Source: an uncultured Kouleothrix sp. (GTDB lineage: Bacteria; Chloroflexota; Chloroflexia; Chloroflexales; Roseiflexaceae). From it: a DNA stretch of 7,482 bases. The stretch lies in the NCBI GenBank assembly GCA_937858455.1, contig CALLYN010000860.1:1-7482 (forward strand), given 5' to 3'. A program made the translations under genes and the position numbers. Below the pieces are notes generated by a model. The model was given only the letters and a program-made list of their open reading frames with translations. It did not search any database and was not told the origin of the DNA. Shown piece after piece: positions 1-6,153 of this stretch (position 1 is its first letter; the number at the start of each line of letters is the position of its first letter).

Positions 1-1
1 G

Positions 2-202
2 GCGGCTGGCGGCGCCGGCAACCTGCCGTGGCAGCCCGAGGCCAAGGCGCTGCTCGACGCCGCGCTCGAGCAGCTGCCGTTTATTCCGCGCATCTCGGCC
101 AGCCGCCAGCTGCAGATGCAGGTCGAGGCCGCCGCCCGCCAGCGCGGCCTGGCCGAAATCACCCCCGACCTAGTCGAGAGCGCGCTGGCACAGCGAAGCT
201 AA
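2..202 (+). CDS. bchZ: C-terminal end of a dark-operative (proto)chlorophyllide reductase-like subunit, probably BchZ (5' truncated)
   Basis: An open frame enters from the left edge and ends at TAA (200-202), leaving 66 residues. The fragment reads as one PCP_red-type domain (Pfam PF08369). It starts with a W-x-P-E-A-x-x-x-L segment (NLPWQPEAKALL), then LPFIPRISASRQLQ, an amphipathic helix (VEAAARQRGL) and a closing EITPDLVESAL. From family knowledge, this domain ends the catalytic subunits BchB (protochlorophyllide reductase) and BchZ (chlorophyllide a reductase). These nitrogenase-like cytoplasmic enzymes reduce the tetrapyrrole ring during bacteriochlorophyll synthesis. I lean to BchZ because the 'RISAS/RISAA' wording recalls BchZ, whereas BchB usually has an 'IPFFVR' wording. 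That preference comes from memory and not from an alignment. A BchB or a stand-alone PCP_red protein remains possible. The catalytic part lies outside the window. A strong intrinsic terminator follows, so this is the last gene of its transcript. Confidence 0.55.
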   Translation, partial: AAGGAGNLPWQPEAKALLDAALEQLPFIPRISASRQLQMQVEAAARQRGLAEITPDLVESALAQRS

Positions 203-237
203 CGCCTGGCCCTATAGTTCGGCGAAATGCGTATCGC

Positions 238-271
238 GGCGCGGGGCGGCATTGCCGCCCCGCGGCTTTTT
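238..271 (+). terminator. Rho-independent terminator of the upstream reductase gene
   Basis: A perfect 10-bp GC-only stem (GCGGGGCGGC at 241-250 with GCCGCCCCGC at 254-263) encloses a 3-base ATT loop. The stem extends by one pair (C240-G264) and is followed almost at once by TTTTT (267-271). It lies 36 bases after the TAA at 202, the classic place and form for an intrinsic terminator reading rightward. On the other strand there is no T-run, so it should act in one direction only. Confidence 0.88.
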
Positions 272-367
272 CTGGCGTGGCGCGCGGCGTTTTTGCCGGG
301 CCATATCAGCAAAAGATGCGCGGGCGAAGCTGCGCATGCCTGGTAAAAAACACCGCCGTGAACGTTG

Positions 368-373
368 TATAAT
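368..373 (+). promoter_or_regulatory. Probable -10 box of the PNPOx-like gene
   Basis: A perfect TATAAT stands in otherwise very GC-rich DNA, 37 bases before the ATG at 411, which predicts a leader of about 30 bases. I find no good TTGACA-like -35 box at 16-18 bases; the region there is an A-run (345-350) after TGGT. The assignment therefore rests on the -10 match and on the position between a terminator and a gene start. Confidence 0.45.
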
Positions 374-410
374 GCAAAAGCGATCCCGCCATAAGCACAG
401 GAGCAAGCCC

Positions 411-968
411 ATGGCCAAGCTTTACCCCTCGATCATCCCCGAGCTGCGCACGTTCATCGAGAAACAGCAGATGTTCTTCGTCGCCAGCGCCCCGCTCGAC
501 GCCAGCGGCCATGTGAACCTGTCGCCCAAAGGGCTCGACTGCCTGCGGATCCTTTCGCCCCAGCGCGTAGCCTACCTCGACCTGACCGGCAGCGGCAATG
601 AAACCTCGGCGCACCTGCTCGAAAACGGCAGGATCACGCTCATGTTCTGCGCCTTCGCCGGGCCGCCGCGGATTCTGCGGCTGTATGGCCGCGGCCGCAC
701 TGTGCTGCCCGCCGCACCCGAGTGGGCCACGCTCCGCGCGCTGTTCGGCGAGTACCCCGGCGTACGCCAGATCATCGTGGCCGATATCAGCCGCGTGCAG
801 ACGTCGTGCGGCTTTGCCGTGCCGCGCTACGACTACGCCGGCCAGCGCCCAACCTTGCTCGACTGGGCCAACGCCAAAGATGCCGACGAGCTCACGGCCT
901 ACCGCGCCGAGAACAACACGCGCAGCATCGACGGCCTGCCCAGCGCGCTGGGATGCGCCGAAGAGTGA
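411..968 (+). CDS. Pyridoxamine 5'-phosphate oxidase family (PNPOx-like, FMN-binding split-barrel) protein
   Basis: The 185-residue soluble protein begins MAKLYPSIIPELRTFIEKQQMF. ATG at 411 is chosen over upstream in-frame codons because AGGAG (399-403) lies 7 bases before it and TATAAT lies 37 bases before it. It matches the short PNPOx-related proteins whose members share several stretches seen here: FFVASAPL (22-29), HVNLSPKG (34-41), the YLDLTGSGNET segment (55-65), a hydrophobic strand ending in MFCAF (78-82), GPPRILRLYGRG (84-95), and a C-terminal SCGFAVP (132-138) before a Y-D-Y. Members of this fold bind flavin (FMN, sometimes F420 or haem) between two subunits. The substrate of this subfamily is not known to me, and it should not be called true PdxH, which is longer and carries a pyridoxamine-binding C-terminus not seen here. 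It stands alone, between an intrinsic terminator and a convergent gene. Start, family and length are well supported, but the reaction is unknown. Confidence 0.86.
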   Translation: MAKLYPSIIPELRTFIEKQQMFFVASAPLDASGHVNLSPKGLDCLRILSPQRVAYLDLTGSGNETSAHLLENGRITLMFCAFAGPPRILRLYGRGRTVLPAAPEWATLRALFGEYPGVRQIIVADISRVQTSCGFAVPRYDYAGQRPTLLDWANAKDADELTAYRAENNTRSIDGLPSALGCAEE

Positions 969-981
969 GCAGACGGCGCAT

Positions 982-1024
982 CTTCAGCTGCGCTACCCGG
1001 CTTCGCCCGGCGCTGCGGCTGAAA
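982..1024. terminator. Hairpin in the convergent gap, possible bidirectional terminator
   Basis: The 82-base gap between two convergent genes holds TTCAGC (983-988) facing GCTGAA (1018-1023). The stem continues inward for about four more pairs, including two G-T wobbles, and the apex is a C-rich stretch around CTTCG. Neither side has a T-run, so it is a weak candidate for a rho-independent terminator. It could simply halt convergent transcription or protect the 3' ends. Confidence 0.3.
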
Positions 1025-1050
1025 GCAGAAGCGAGCGCACGAGGCTGGTA

Positions 1051-3165
1051 TTATGGCTGAAGCTTCAGCTCGCGCACGTGTATGTGAAACCCGTCGGCGG
1101 GCCGCTCGTGCATGTCGGTGATCTCGACGCGCGCCAGCAGCACCCGCGTGGCATCGCTGGCCAGCGCCAGGTCGATATGCGGGTCGCTCGGCAAATTCTG
1201 GTACTCGCGCTCGGCCCGAGCGACACTCCCGTCGGCCATGGTCGCCTCCAGCTTCACCTGAACTCGCGACATGGTGCCAAGGTCGAGGCCGATCGAGCGC
1301 AGCGTGCGCGGCTCGCTGAAGCGCAGCTCGATCACCAGCGGGTTGGCGTCGCGGCCACGAGCCAGCGTGTCGCGGCTGCCATCGAATATATCGGCAGGCG
1401 TGCCGATATCCAGCGGCGAAAAGCGCACGCCGATCGGCTGCCCGCCGACCTCGACGGTCGTGTACTCCAGCTGCTCGCCAGCGCGATCGACCGGTGGCGG
1501 CGGCAGATCGGGCAGGCTCTGGTTCGCCTGATCCACCCGCACGGGCGCGGCGTGGAACAGCGGCTGGCCGCGCGGGTCGGCGAACAGCTGCGCCGGCAGC
1601 CACTGCGCGCAGGCCGCCATCTGCGGCGCGGGGCTCGCGTCGTGAAAGCTCCAGATCAGCACCGTCGGCTGCCGCATAAACCGCAGCTGGTCGCACGTCA
1701 GCGCGCGCGGCTCAAGCTCCTGAATATCGCGCGGCCGATCGAGCGCGATCTGCGCGTATCGCGTCACAGGCATGTTCGACTCCCAGCAGCAGCCCACGAT
1801 ATACACATTGGTTTCGGCCGGCAAGAGGCCGACATACTGGGCGATCTCGGCGTTGATCGATGTATCGCTATACGGCAGCCCACGAATATACTGGTTGAAG
1901 TAGCGCTCGGCGTTCAGCCCAACGATCGCGGCGAGTAAAACCGCGCCTGCCGCCAGCCCAAGCCACCGCCAGCCGCGCGCGCCAGCCGCGCGCGCCAGCC
2001 ACCACAATCCGCTGGCCACCAGCACATACGCGATCGGCGCCGCGCCAAGCGTGCGCGAGGCCGAAGGCACCTCTTCAGGAAAGGCCAGCACCAACGCCGA
2101 CGGCAGCTGGAGCAGCACAAATGGCACCAGCAGCAGCGCCGCCCAGCGCCGGCGCTCGCGCCGCAGCCAGAACAGCACGCCCCCGAGCAACAGCACGCCG
2201 CTGACCACGTCGAGGTGCGGAACTTTGCTCGGGTGGCTGCGAAACGAGCTGTCGCCGCGCACGTGGAACGCCAACGCCGCGCTGGCGAGGTTGTGCAGCA
2301 GCGCCGCCAGCGGGTTTGCGGGCGCGGCGATCTTGCCGCCGATATAGCCGCCGATGAAGTTATACGGGTCGCGCAGCACGAGCAGGCCAAACGGCAGCGC
2401 GCATGCCGCCGCCACCAGCGCAAACAGCCCGAGCCGCGCCCAAGCGATCGGCCAGCCGGCCCAGCGCAGGCCCAGCAGCGTGATCAGCACCACGCCCGGC
2501 AGCACAAAGCTTTGCGGGTAGGCGTACAGCCCCAGCGCCGACACCACGGCGCACGCCACGACATCGGCCGTACGGCCGTGCTGGGCCACGCGCGCCGCCA
2601 GCCACAGCGCGGCCGTAGTGAGCAGCGGCACAATAATTTGCGAGTTGCCCAGCCGGCTCCAGATCAGCAGCCAGCACGACACGCCGGCCACAACCGTCGC
2701 CAGCAGCGCGAAATAGTCGTCGATCAGCTGCCGGCCCAGCGCGTAGGTTGCCGCCAGCACGCCCAGGCTCACAATCACCGCCGCCAGTTTCAGGCCGTAG
2801 TAGCTCAGGCCGGTAATCGCGACGATCGGCGCGATCGTGTAGTTGTACAGCGGGCCTGCGCTCAGCACAAAGTGAAACGGCCACTCGCCGGCTTGTATCG
2901 ATGTCGCATAGGTATACACGATCTCGATATCGCCATAGGGGTCGTTCTGGATCGAGCCGAGCAGCACCAGCCGGAGCAGCAGCACCAGCGCCGCCGCGCC
3001 AAGCGCGAGCCCGAAAAACAGCACCTGCTCGCGCGGCATGCGCCAGGGTGAAGCAGGCGCGCGGCCGGCAGGGCGGCTGTCGGCCGGCGATTGCGCCACA
3101 GCGGTTTCAAACGCCAGTCCGAATTCGGCCTGTTTAGAGGCGCCATCGGAAAGCTGGTCTTCCAT
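1051..3165 (-). CDS. Polytopic GT-C glycosyltransferase, family 39-like, with C-terminal discoidin-like domain
   Basis: This 704-residue membrane protein probably moves a sugar from a lipid-phosphate donor onto a protein, lipid or glycan on the outer face of the membrane. That is the usual GT-C role; donor and acceptor are unknown. A cytosolic lead of about 47 residues precedes the first membrane helix (48-70). The first outer loop carries D79-x-E81 (PYGDIEIVYTYA), the acidic pair expected of the GT39/PMT-ArnT group. Many further helices run to about 417, with a large loop at about 300-320 and a PEEVPSASR loop at 363-371. A soluble tail follows from about 427. Its last part (about 582-704: ADIFDGSRDT, NPLVIELRF, TLRSIGLDLGTM) looks like an F5/8-type C carbohydrate-binding beta-sandwich. 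ATG 3165 is preferred over the adjacent in-frame GTG 3168 because GAGGA (3174-3170) is 4 bases from the ATG but overlaps the GTG too closely. It follows the HAD gene by 108 bases on the same strand, with no strong promoter of its own visible. Confidence 0.84.
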   Translation of the reverse strand: MEDQLSDGASKQAEFGLAFETAVAQSPADSRPAGRAPASPWRMPREQVLFFGLALGAAALVLLLRLVLLGSIQNDPYGDIEIVYTYATSIQAGEWPFHFVLSAGPLYNYTIAPIVAITGLSYYGLKLAAVIVSLGVLAATYALGRQLIDDYFALLATVVAGVSCWLLIWSRLGNSQIIVPLLTTAALWLAARVAQHGRTADVVACAVVSALGLYAYPQSFVLPGVVLITLLGLRWAGWPIAWARLGLFALVAAACALPFGLLVLRDPYNFIGGYIGGKIAAPANPLAALLHNLASAALAFHVRGDSSFRSHPSKVPHLDVVSGVLLLGGVLFWLRRERRRWAALLLVPFVLLQLPSALVLAFPEEVPSASRTLGAAPIAYVLVASGLWWLARAAGARGWRWLGLAAGAVLLAAIVGLNAERYFNQYIRGLPYSDTSINAEIAQYVGLLPAETNVYIVGCCWESNMPVTRYAQIALDRPRDIQELEPRALTCDQLRFMRQPTVLIWSFHDASPAPQMAACAQWLPAQLFADPRGQPLFHAAPVRVDQANQSLPDLPPPPVDRAGEQLEYTTVEVGGQPIGVRFSPLDIGTPADIFDGSRDTLARGRDANPLVIELRFSEPRTLRSIGLDLGTMSRVQVKLEATMADGSVARAEREYQNLPSDPHIDLALASDATRVLLARVEITDMHERPADGFHIHVRELKLQP

Positions 3166-3273
3166 CACTTCCTCGCTTCATGCTGCTCATCGGCCGAGAA
3201 TGACGTTGTGCCAAGCATATATGCGAAACCCGCGTAGCCGCCCAGCGACGCAAACCGTGCGCGCCTATGTCGC

Positions 3274-4050
3274 CTAGCGCTGCTCCAGCAGCCCGTCGAT
3301 CCGCTCGAGCACCAGCGTCGGGTTGAGGCCCGAGGCCGCCAGCGCGGCGCGGTCGGCGTCGCCGGTGAGCACCAGGCAGGTATCCATGCCCGCCGCGATG
3401 CCCATGCGCATGTCGGTCTCGAGCCGGTCGCCAACCATGATGCAGCGCTCGGGCGGCAGCTTCAGCAGATCCATGATCAGCGCGACCATGATCGGCGACG
3501 GCTTGCCGACGATCGGGTCGCAGCGCGCGCCGGTGCACGCCTCGATTGCGGCGATCACCGCGGCGGCGTCGGGCTCGCCGCCGGCCGGCGTCGGGCAGTA
3601 GCGGTCGCCGTTGGTGGCTACCAGCCGCGCGCCTTTGCGGATCGCGTCAAAGGCCACCTGGAGCTTATGGTACACAAACGTGCGGTCGAACGACGCGATC
3701 ACAATGTCGATCGCGCCGGCCTGCTCGCTGAAGGCGAAACCCGCAGCCGCCAGATCGTGCTTCAGCGGCTCCTCGCCAACCACAAACAGCGTTGCGCCGG
3801 GCGCCTCGCGCAGCAGCCACTGCACCATCACAAACGACGAGTTGACGATGTCGTCGATCGGCGTGGCGATGCCCATGCCGCTGAGCTTTTTGGCGTACTG
3901 CTCGCGCGTCTTGGTCGGGTTGTTCGAAAGAAAGATTGTGCGCCGTCCGGCCGCGCGCAGCGCCGCGATTGTCTCGGCCGCGCCGGGCAGCAGCTGGTCG
4001 CCTAAGTAGATCGTGCCGTCCAGATCGAAGATGTAGGCCTCGTAATGCAT
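3274..4050 (-). CDS. NagD-like HAD-IIA family sugar/nucleotide phosphatase
   Basis: The 258-residue cytoplasmic hydrolase has the full HAD set. Motif I is FDLDGT with nucleophile D9 and acid/base D11, followed by IYLGDQLLPGA, typical of NagD. Motif II is FLSNNPTKT with S42. The motif III lysine is K183 in VGKPSP. Motif IV is MVGDRLETDM with D208 and D213. The region between motifs II and III (about 70-180) is the C2-type cap that sets substrate choice, and ATNGDRYCPT (145-154) corresponds to its TN-x-D segment. Relatives dephosphorylate UMP/GMP, phosphoglycolate, glycerol 1-phosphate or p-nitrophenyl phosphate, so the substrate here cannot be named. ATG 4050 is chosen because CTCCT on the plus strand (4056-4060) gives an AGGAG ribosome site 5 bases upstream and because motif I must lie near the N-terminus. 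The frame stays open to 4368, but that stretch has no family features. It is the first gene of the leftward pair and probably uses the promoter at 4155-4183. Confidence 0.92.
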   Translation of the reverse strand: MHYEAYIFDLDGTIYLGDQLLPGAAETIAALRAAGRRTIFLSNNPTKTREQYAKKLSGMGIATPIDDIVNSSFVMVQWLLREAPGATLFVVGEEPLKHDLAAAGFAFSEQAGAIDIVIASFDRTFVYHKLQVAFDAIRKGARLVATNGDRYCPTPAGGEPDAAAVIAAIEACTGARCDPIVGKPSPIMVALIMDLLKLPPERCIMVGDRLETDMRMGIAAGMDTCLVLTGDADRAALAASGLNPTLVLERIDGLLEQR

Positions 4051-4154
4051 GTGTGCTCCTCGGCGGGCGCTTCGGCCCGCACCCAGATGCGGTGAACGTT
4101 GCAGGTTCGCCGTAAAACCCCTGCGGCAATGCGGGCTGTGCCAACGGTAAAATG

Positions 4155-4183
4155 ATCCTATCATGCCTCGCCCAACCGAACAA
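4155..4183 (-). promoter_or_regulatory. Candidate promoter for the HAD phosphatase (and perhaps the glycosyltransferase)
   Basis: Read leftward on the minus strand, TTGTTC (4183-4178) is followed by a 17-base spacer and then TAGGAT (4160-4155). The triplet before the last box is TGA, giving an extended -10 (TGATAGGAT). The predicted start near 4148 would leave a leader of almost 100 bases. That leader contains a small 6-bp hairpin (GCGGGC 4063-4068 with GCCCGC 4075-4080) next to the ribosome-binding site. The -35 match is only the TTG half. Confidence 0.4.
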
Positions 4184-4266
4184 GTGTCGGGCGCGCCTGA
4201 GGCATGCACCACCGGCGTACGGCACGCACCGGCCTGCTTTTGCCGGATCGCAGGCGCCCGCGCGCG

Positions 4267-4275
4267 TGCTACAAT
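4267..4275 (+). promoter_or_regulatory. Extended -10 promoter for the RNA methyltransferase gene
   Basis: TGC-TACAAT (4267-4275) fits the TGN extended -10 form and lies 36 bases before the GTG start at 4312. Transcription from about 4282 would give a short leader with the AAGGA ribosome site at 4301-4305. No convincing -35 box is seen at the right distance, which is tolerable for extended -10 promoters. It faces away from the minus-strand promoter at 4155-4183, so the 261-bp gap is a divergent control region. Confidence 0.42.
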
Positions 4276-4311
4276 AGTCGGCGACGCAGCCAGCCACACA
4301 AAGGAACCGCC

Positions 4312-5388
4312 GTGCCACACCGCACGCCGCCATACCGCCGCCCCGAGCGCCCGGCCGCACCCCGCCACGAGTGCGAGGCCGACGTGCTCGAAGGGCTTGA
4401 GGATTTCGCCCGCGACGAGCTGAGCGCGCGCTTTGGCAATCGCGTGCGCTTCGGCGCCGACCGGCCCGGCGCGCTGCGCTTCGGCTTTGTGGGCGAGCCG
4501 CGCGAGCTACTGGTGCTGCGCAGCGTGGTGGCGGTGTACCTGGTGCTCGAATTCGACATCCCGCGGCCGAAGGCGCTGCTCGGCAACCAGCAGTTCGGCA
4601 TGGTCGCGCACGCCGCCGATCTGGCGCTCGGCCTTGCGCCCGGCGCCTACGCCACGCTGCGCCTGAGCGCGGCCGGCGAAAACTCGGCGGTGCTGACGCG
4701 ATTCAAGCAGCAGCTGGCCGACCGGTGCGGGCTGGCGGTGGCCGAGGCCGAGGGCGATCTGCTGCTGCGGCTGCGGCGCGCCGAGGCAGGCTGGGAGCTG
4801 CTGGTGCGCCTCACGCCGCGCCCGCTGGCCACGCGCGCCTGGCGTGTCTGCAACCTGCCCGGCTCGCTGAACGCGACCCTGGCCCACGCGATGGCCGTGC
4901 TGCTCGAGCCGGCGCGCCACGAGAGCGCGCTGAATATCGCCTGCGGCTCGGGGACGATCCTGATCGAGCTGCTTCTATTATGTCAAACCAAGCAGGCGAT
5001 CGGCTGCGACACCGACCCGGCGGCGATCGAGTGCGCGCGCCGCAACCTTGCCGCCGCGGGCCTGGCGCGCGCCGCGCGGCTCGAGCCGTGGGACGCAGGC
5101 GCGCTGCCCATGGCCGACGCCAGCGTCGACATCATCGCCGCCGACCTGCCATTCGGCCAGCTGGTCGGCTCGCACCGCGAGAACCAGGAGCTTTACCCGC
5201 GGCTGGTGGCCGAGGCGGCGCGGGTAGCGCGCCCCGGCGCGCGCATGGCGCTGCTGACGCACGAGGTGCGCCTGCTCGAGCAGGTGGCGGCGCGCTTCGC
5301 CGCGCAGTGGGGCGTGCGCGAGGTGCTGCGCGTCCGCAGCGGCGGCATGGCCCCACGCATCGTACTGCTCGAGCGGCTTGCGAGCTAG
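4312..5388 (+). CDS. SAM-dependent RNA methyltransferase, TrmN/Trm14-like (probable tRNA guanine-N2 methylase)
   Basis: The protein has 358 residues. The start is GTG 4312, supported by AAGGA (4301-4305) 6 bases upstream and the extended -10 at 4267-4275. Upstream in-frame ATG 4204 would precede that promoter. After a short basic lead, residues 20-40 (ECEADVLEGLEDFARDEL) resemble the opening of THUMP-type RNA methylases, and residues to about 165 are a divergent substrate-binding region. A linker with TRAWRV (174-179) and PGSLNATLAHAM (183-194) leads into a Rossmann methylase. It has motif I LNIACGSGTILIE (207-219), an acidic strand end GCDTD (231-235) for ribose binding, and catalytic motif IV DLPFG (278-282). 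In this group D-L-P-F-G replaces the N/D-P-P-Y of amino-group methylases. The DLPFG wording and the PGSLN motif point to TrmN/Trm14/THUMPD3 enzymes that make m2G at position 6 of tRNA. That target is an inference, and the THUMP part is weak. It leads the pair with the GyrI-like gene. Confidence 0.82.
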   Translation: MPHRTPPYRRPERPAAPRHECEADVLEGLEDFARDELSARFGNRVRFGADRPGALRFGFVGEPRELLVLRSVVAVYLVLEFDIPRPKALLGNQQFGMVAHAADLALGLAPGAYATLRLSAAGENSAVLTRFKQQLADRCGLAVAEAEGDLLLRLRRAEAGWELLVRLTPRPLATRAWRVCNLPGSLNATLAHAMAVLLEPARHESALNIACGSGTILIELLLLCQTKQAIGCDTDPAAIECARRNLAAAGLARAARLEPWDAGALPMADASVDIIAADLPFGQLVGSHRENQELYPRLVAEAARVARPGARMALLTHEVRLLEQVAARFAAQWGVREVLRVRSGGMAPRIVLLERLAS

Positions 5389-5418
5389 CATACAGCCTAT
5401 AGCAGCACAGGAGGTTCC

Positions 5419-6033
5419 ATGCCACTCGATATCAAAAAGCAGCTCAAGCAGCTGTATAGCGCGCCCGAGCAGGCGCCGGTGATAGTCGAAGTGCCCGAGC
5501 TGGAGTTCCTGATGATCGACGGCGCGGGCGACCCGCGCAGCGCCCAGGCGTACCAGGACGCGGTGTCGGCGCTGTATGGGCTGGCCTACGGCCTGAAGTT
5601 CGCGCTCAAGAAGCGCGACCCCGCCGCCGATTACGCCGTGGCTCCGCTGGAGGGCCAGTGGTGGACGGAAGACGTCGCGGCGTTTAGCTACGACGACCGC
5701 AGCAACTGGCGCTGGTGCATGATGATCTGCCAGCCGGTGGCGCCGCCGCCCGAGCTGCTGGCCGCGCTGGCCGAGGATGTCGCGCGCAAGAAGGGCCTGC
5801 CGGCGGCGCGCCAGGTGCGGCTGGCGCGCCTCCACGAGGGCCTGGCCGCGCAGATCATGCACGTTGGGCCGTACGCCGCCGAGCCGCCGACGATCGCCCG
5901 GCTGCACGAGTTCATCGGCGCGCAGGGCTACCGGCTGGTCGGCAAGCACCACGAGATCTACTTGGGCGACCCGAGCCGCACCGCGCCCGAGAAGCTGCGC
6001 ACGATCATTCGCCAGCCAATCGCGCCGGCCTAG
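5419..6033 (+). CDS. GyrI-like small-molecule-binding domain protein
   Basis: This stand-alone 204-residue protein starts at ATG 5419 behind a near-perfect AGGAGG (5409-5414) with a tight 4-base spacer. It begins MPLDIKKQLKQLYSAPEQAP, then has a strand-rich PVIVEVPELEFLMIDGAGDP (20-39) and Q-A-Y-Q-D-A-V helix, a central VAPLEGQWW segment, and a C-terminal half with QIMHVGPYAAEPPTI and HHEIYLGDPSRTAPEKL ahead of a final IIRQPI strand. This layout matches bacterial GyrI-like domain proteins (PF06445), which share the duplicated SHS2 fold of the BmrR effector-binding domain and SbmC/GyrI. There is no attached DNA-binding domain, so it is more likely a binder or hydrolase of small hydrophobic or toxic compounds than a regulator. 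Some stand-alone members act as cyclopropanoid hydrolases. It follows the methyltransferase by 30 bases with no promoter seen between, so co-transcription is likely. The ligand is unknown. Confidence 0.86.
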   Translation: MPLDIKKQLKQLYSAPEQAPVIVEVPELEFLMIDGAGDPRSAQAYQDAVSALYGLAYGLKFALKKRDPAADYAVAPLEGQWWTEDVAAFSYDDRSNWRWCMMICQPVAPPPELLAALAEDVARKKGLPAARQVRLARLHEGLAAQIMHVGPYAAEPPTIARLHEFIGAQGYRLVGKHHEIYLGDPSRTAPEKLRTIIRQPIAPA

Positions 6034-6070
6034 CGCCAATACCTTTCGCATATGCTGAGCATCGACGTTT

Positions 6071-6140
6071 GCCGCAAAGACACAAAGCCGCGAAGGCGCG
6101 CTGCAGCCGCATATTCTTTGCGCCCTTGTGTCTTTGTGGC
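6071..6140. repeat. Inverted repeat built from degenerate 8-base units
   Basis: The 120-base gap between the GyrI-like and hydrolase genes holds two facing arms. The left arm reads as three consecutive 8-mers, CGCAAAGA, CACAAAGC and CGCGAAGG (6073-6096). The right arm, read on the minus strand from 6138, gives CACAAAGA, CACAAGGG and CGCAAAGA (to 6115). The outer 17 bases of the two arms (6071-6087 and 6124-6140) pair with one wobble and one mismatch; over 24 bases 19 match. The spacer (6097-6114) is GC-rich. There is no T-run after it, so it is not a standard terminator. Its form recalls the CACAAAGACAC/CGCGAAGG-type dispersed repeats that I associate with intergenic DNA of several environmental phyla; this could not be checked here. 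It carries no transposase. Confidence 0.7.
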
Positions 6141-6153
6141 TATGTGAAATGTT

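Noticed and set aside
252..410. Upstream N-terminal extension of the PNPOx-like protein
   Set aside because: It would start inside the terminator hairpin and before the TATAAT box, is Arg-rich without family similarity, and the ATG at 411 has a proper ribosome site.
598..1938. Long plus-strand open frame of 446 codons overlapping the PNPOx-like gene and the glycosyltransferase
   Set aside because: It is Arg/Ala/Gln-rich without domain character and covers the 3' part of two clearly recognisable genes. It is an open frame forced by high GC, opposite or out of phase with real codons.
2215..3051. Plus-strand frame rich in Gln, Arg and His
   Set aside because: It is the complement of the membrane helices of the glycosyltransferase and has no recognisable motifs.
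3063..3170. Possible signal peptide at the start of the glycosyltransferase
   Set aside because: The first 47 residues are polar and Ala/Pro-rich with acidic residues. The first hydrophobic segment at 48-70 is a normal membrane helix.
3166..3273. Separate promoter for the glycosyltransferase
   Set aside because: On the minus strand TTGGCA is present, but the sequence 17 bases on (GATGAG) is a poor -10, and the TATATG nearby has no partner. I could not support a promoter call.
4051..4368. Long N-terminal extension of the HAD phosphatase
   Set aside because: The extension would overlap the divergent methylase start, puts motif I about 115 residues in instead of at residue 9, and lacks a ribosome site as good as the one before 4050.
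6071..6140. Intergenic repeat read as a terminator, tRNA or CRISPR unit
   Set aside because: There is no T-run for a terminator, no cloverleaf or anticodon arm, and there are no spacers between identical repeats. The 8-base periodicity fits none of these.
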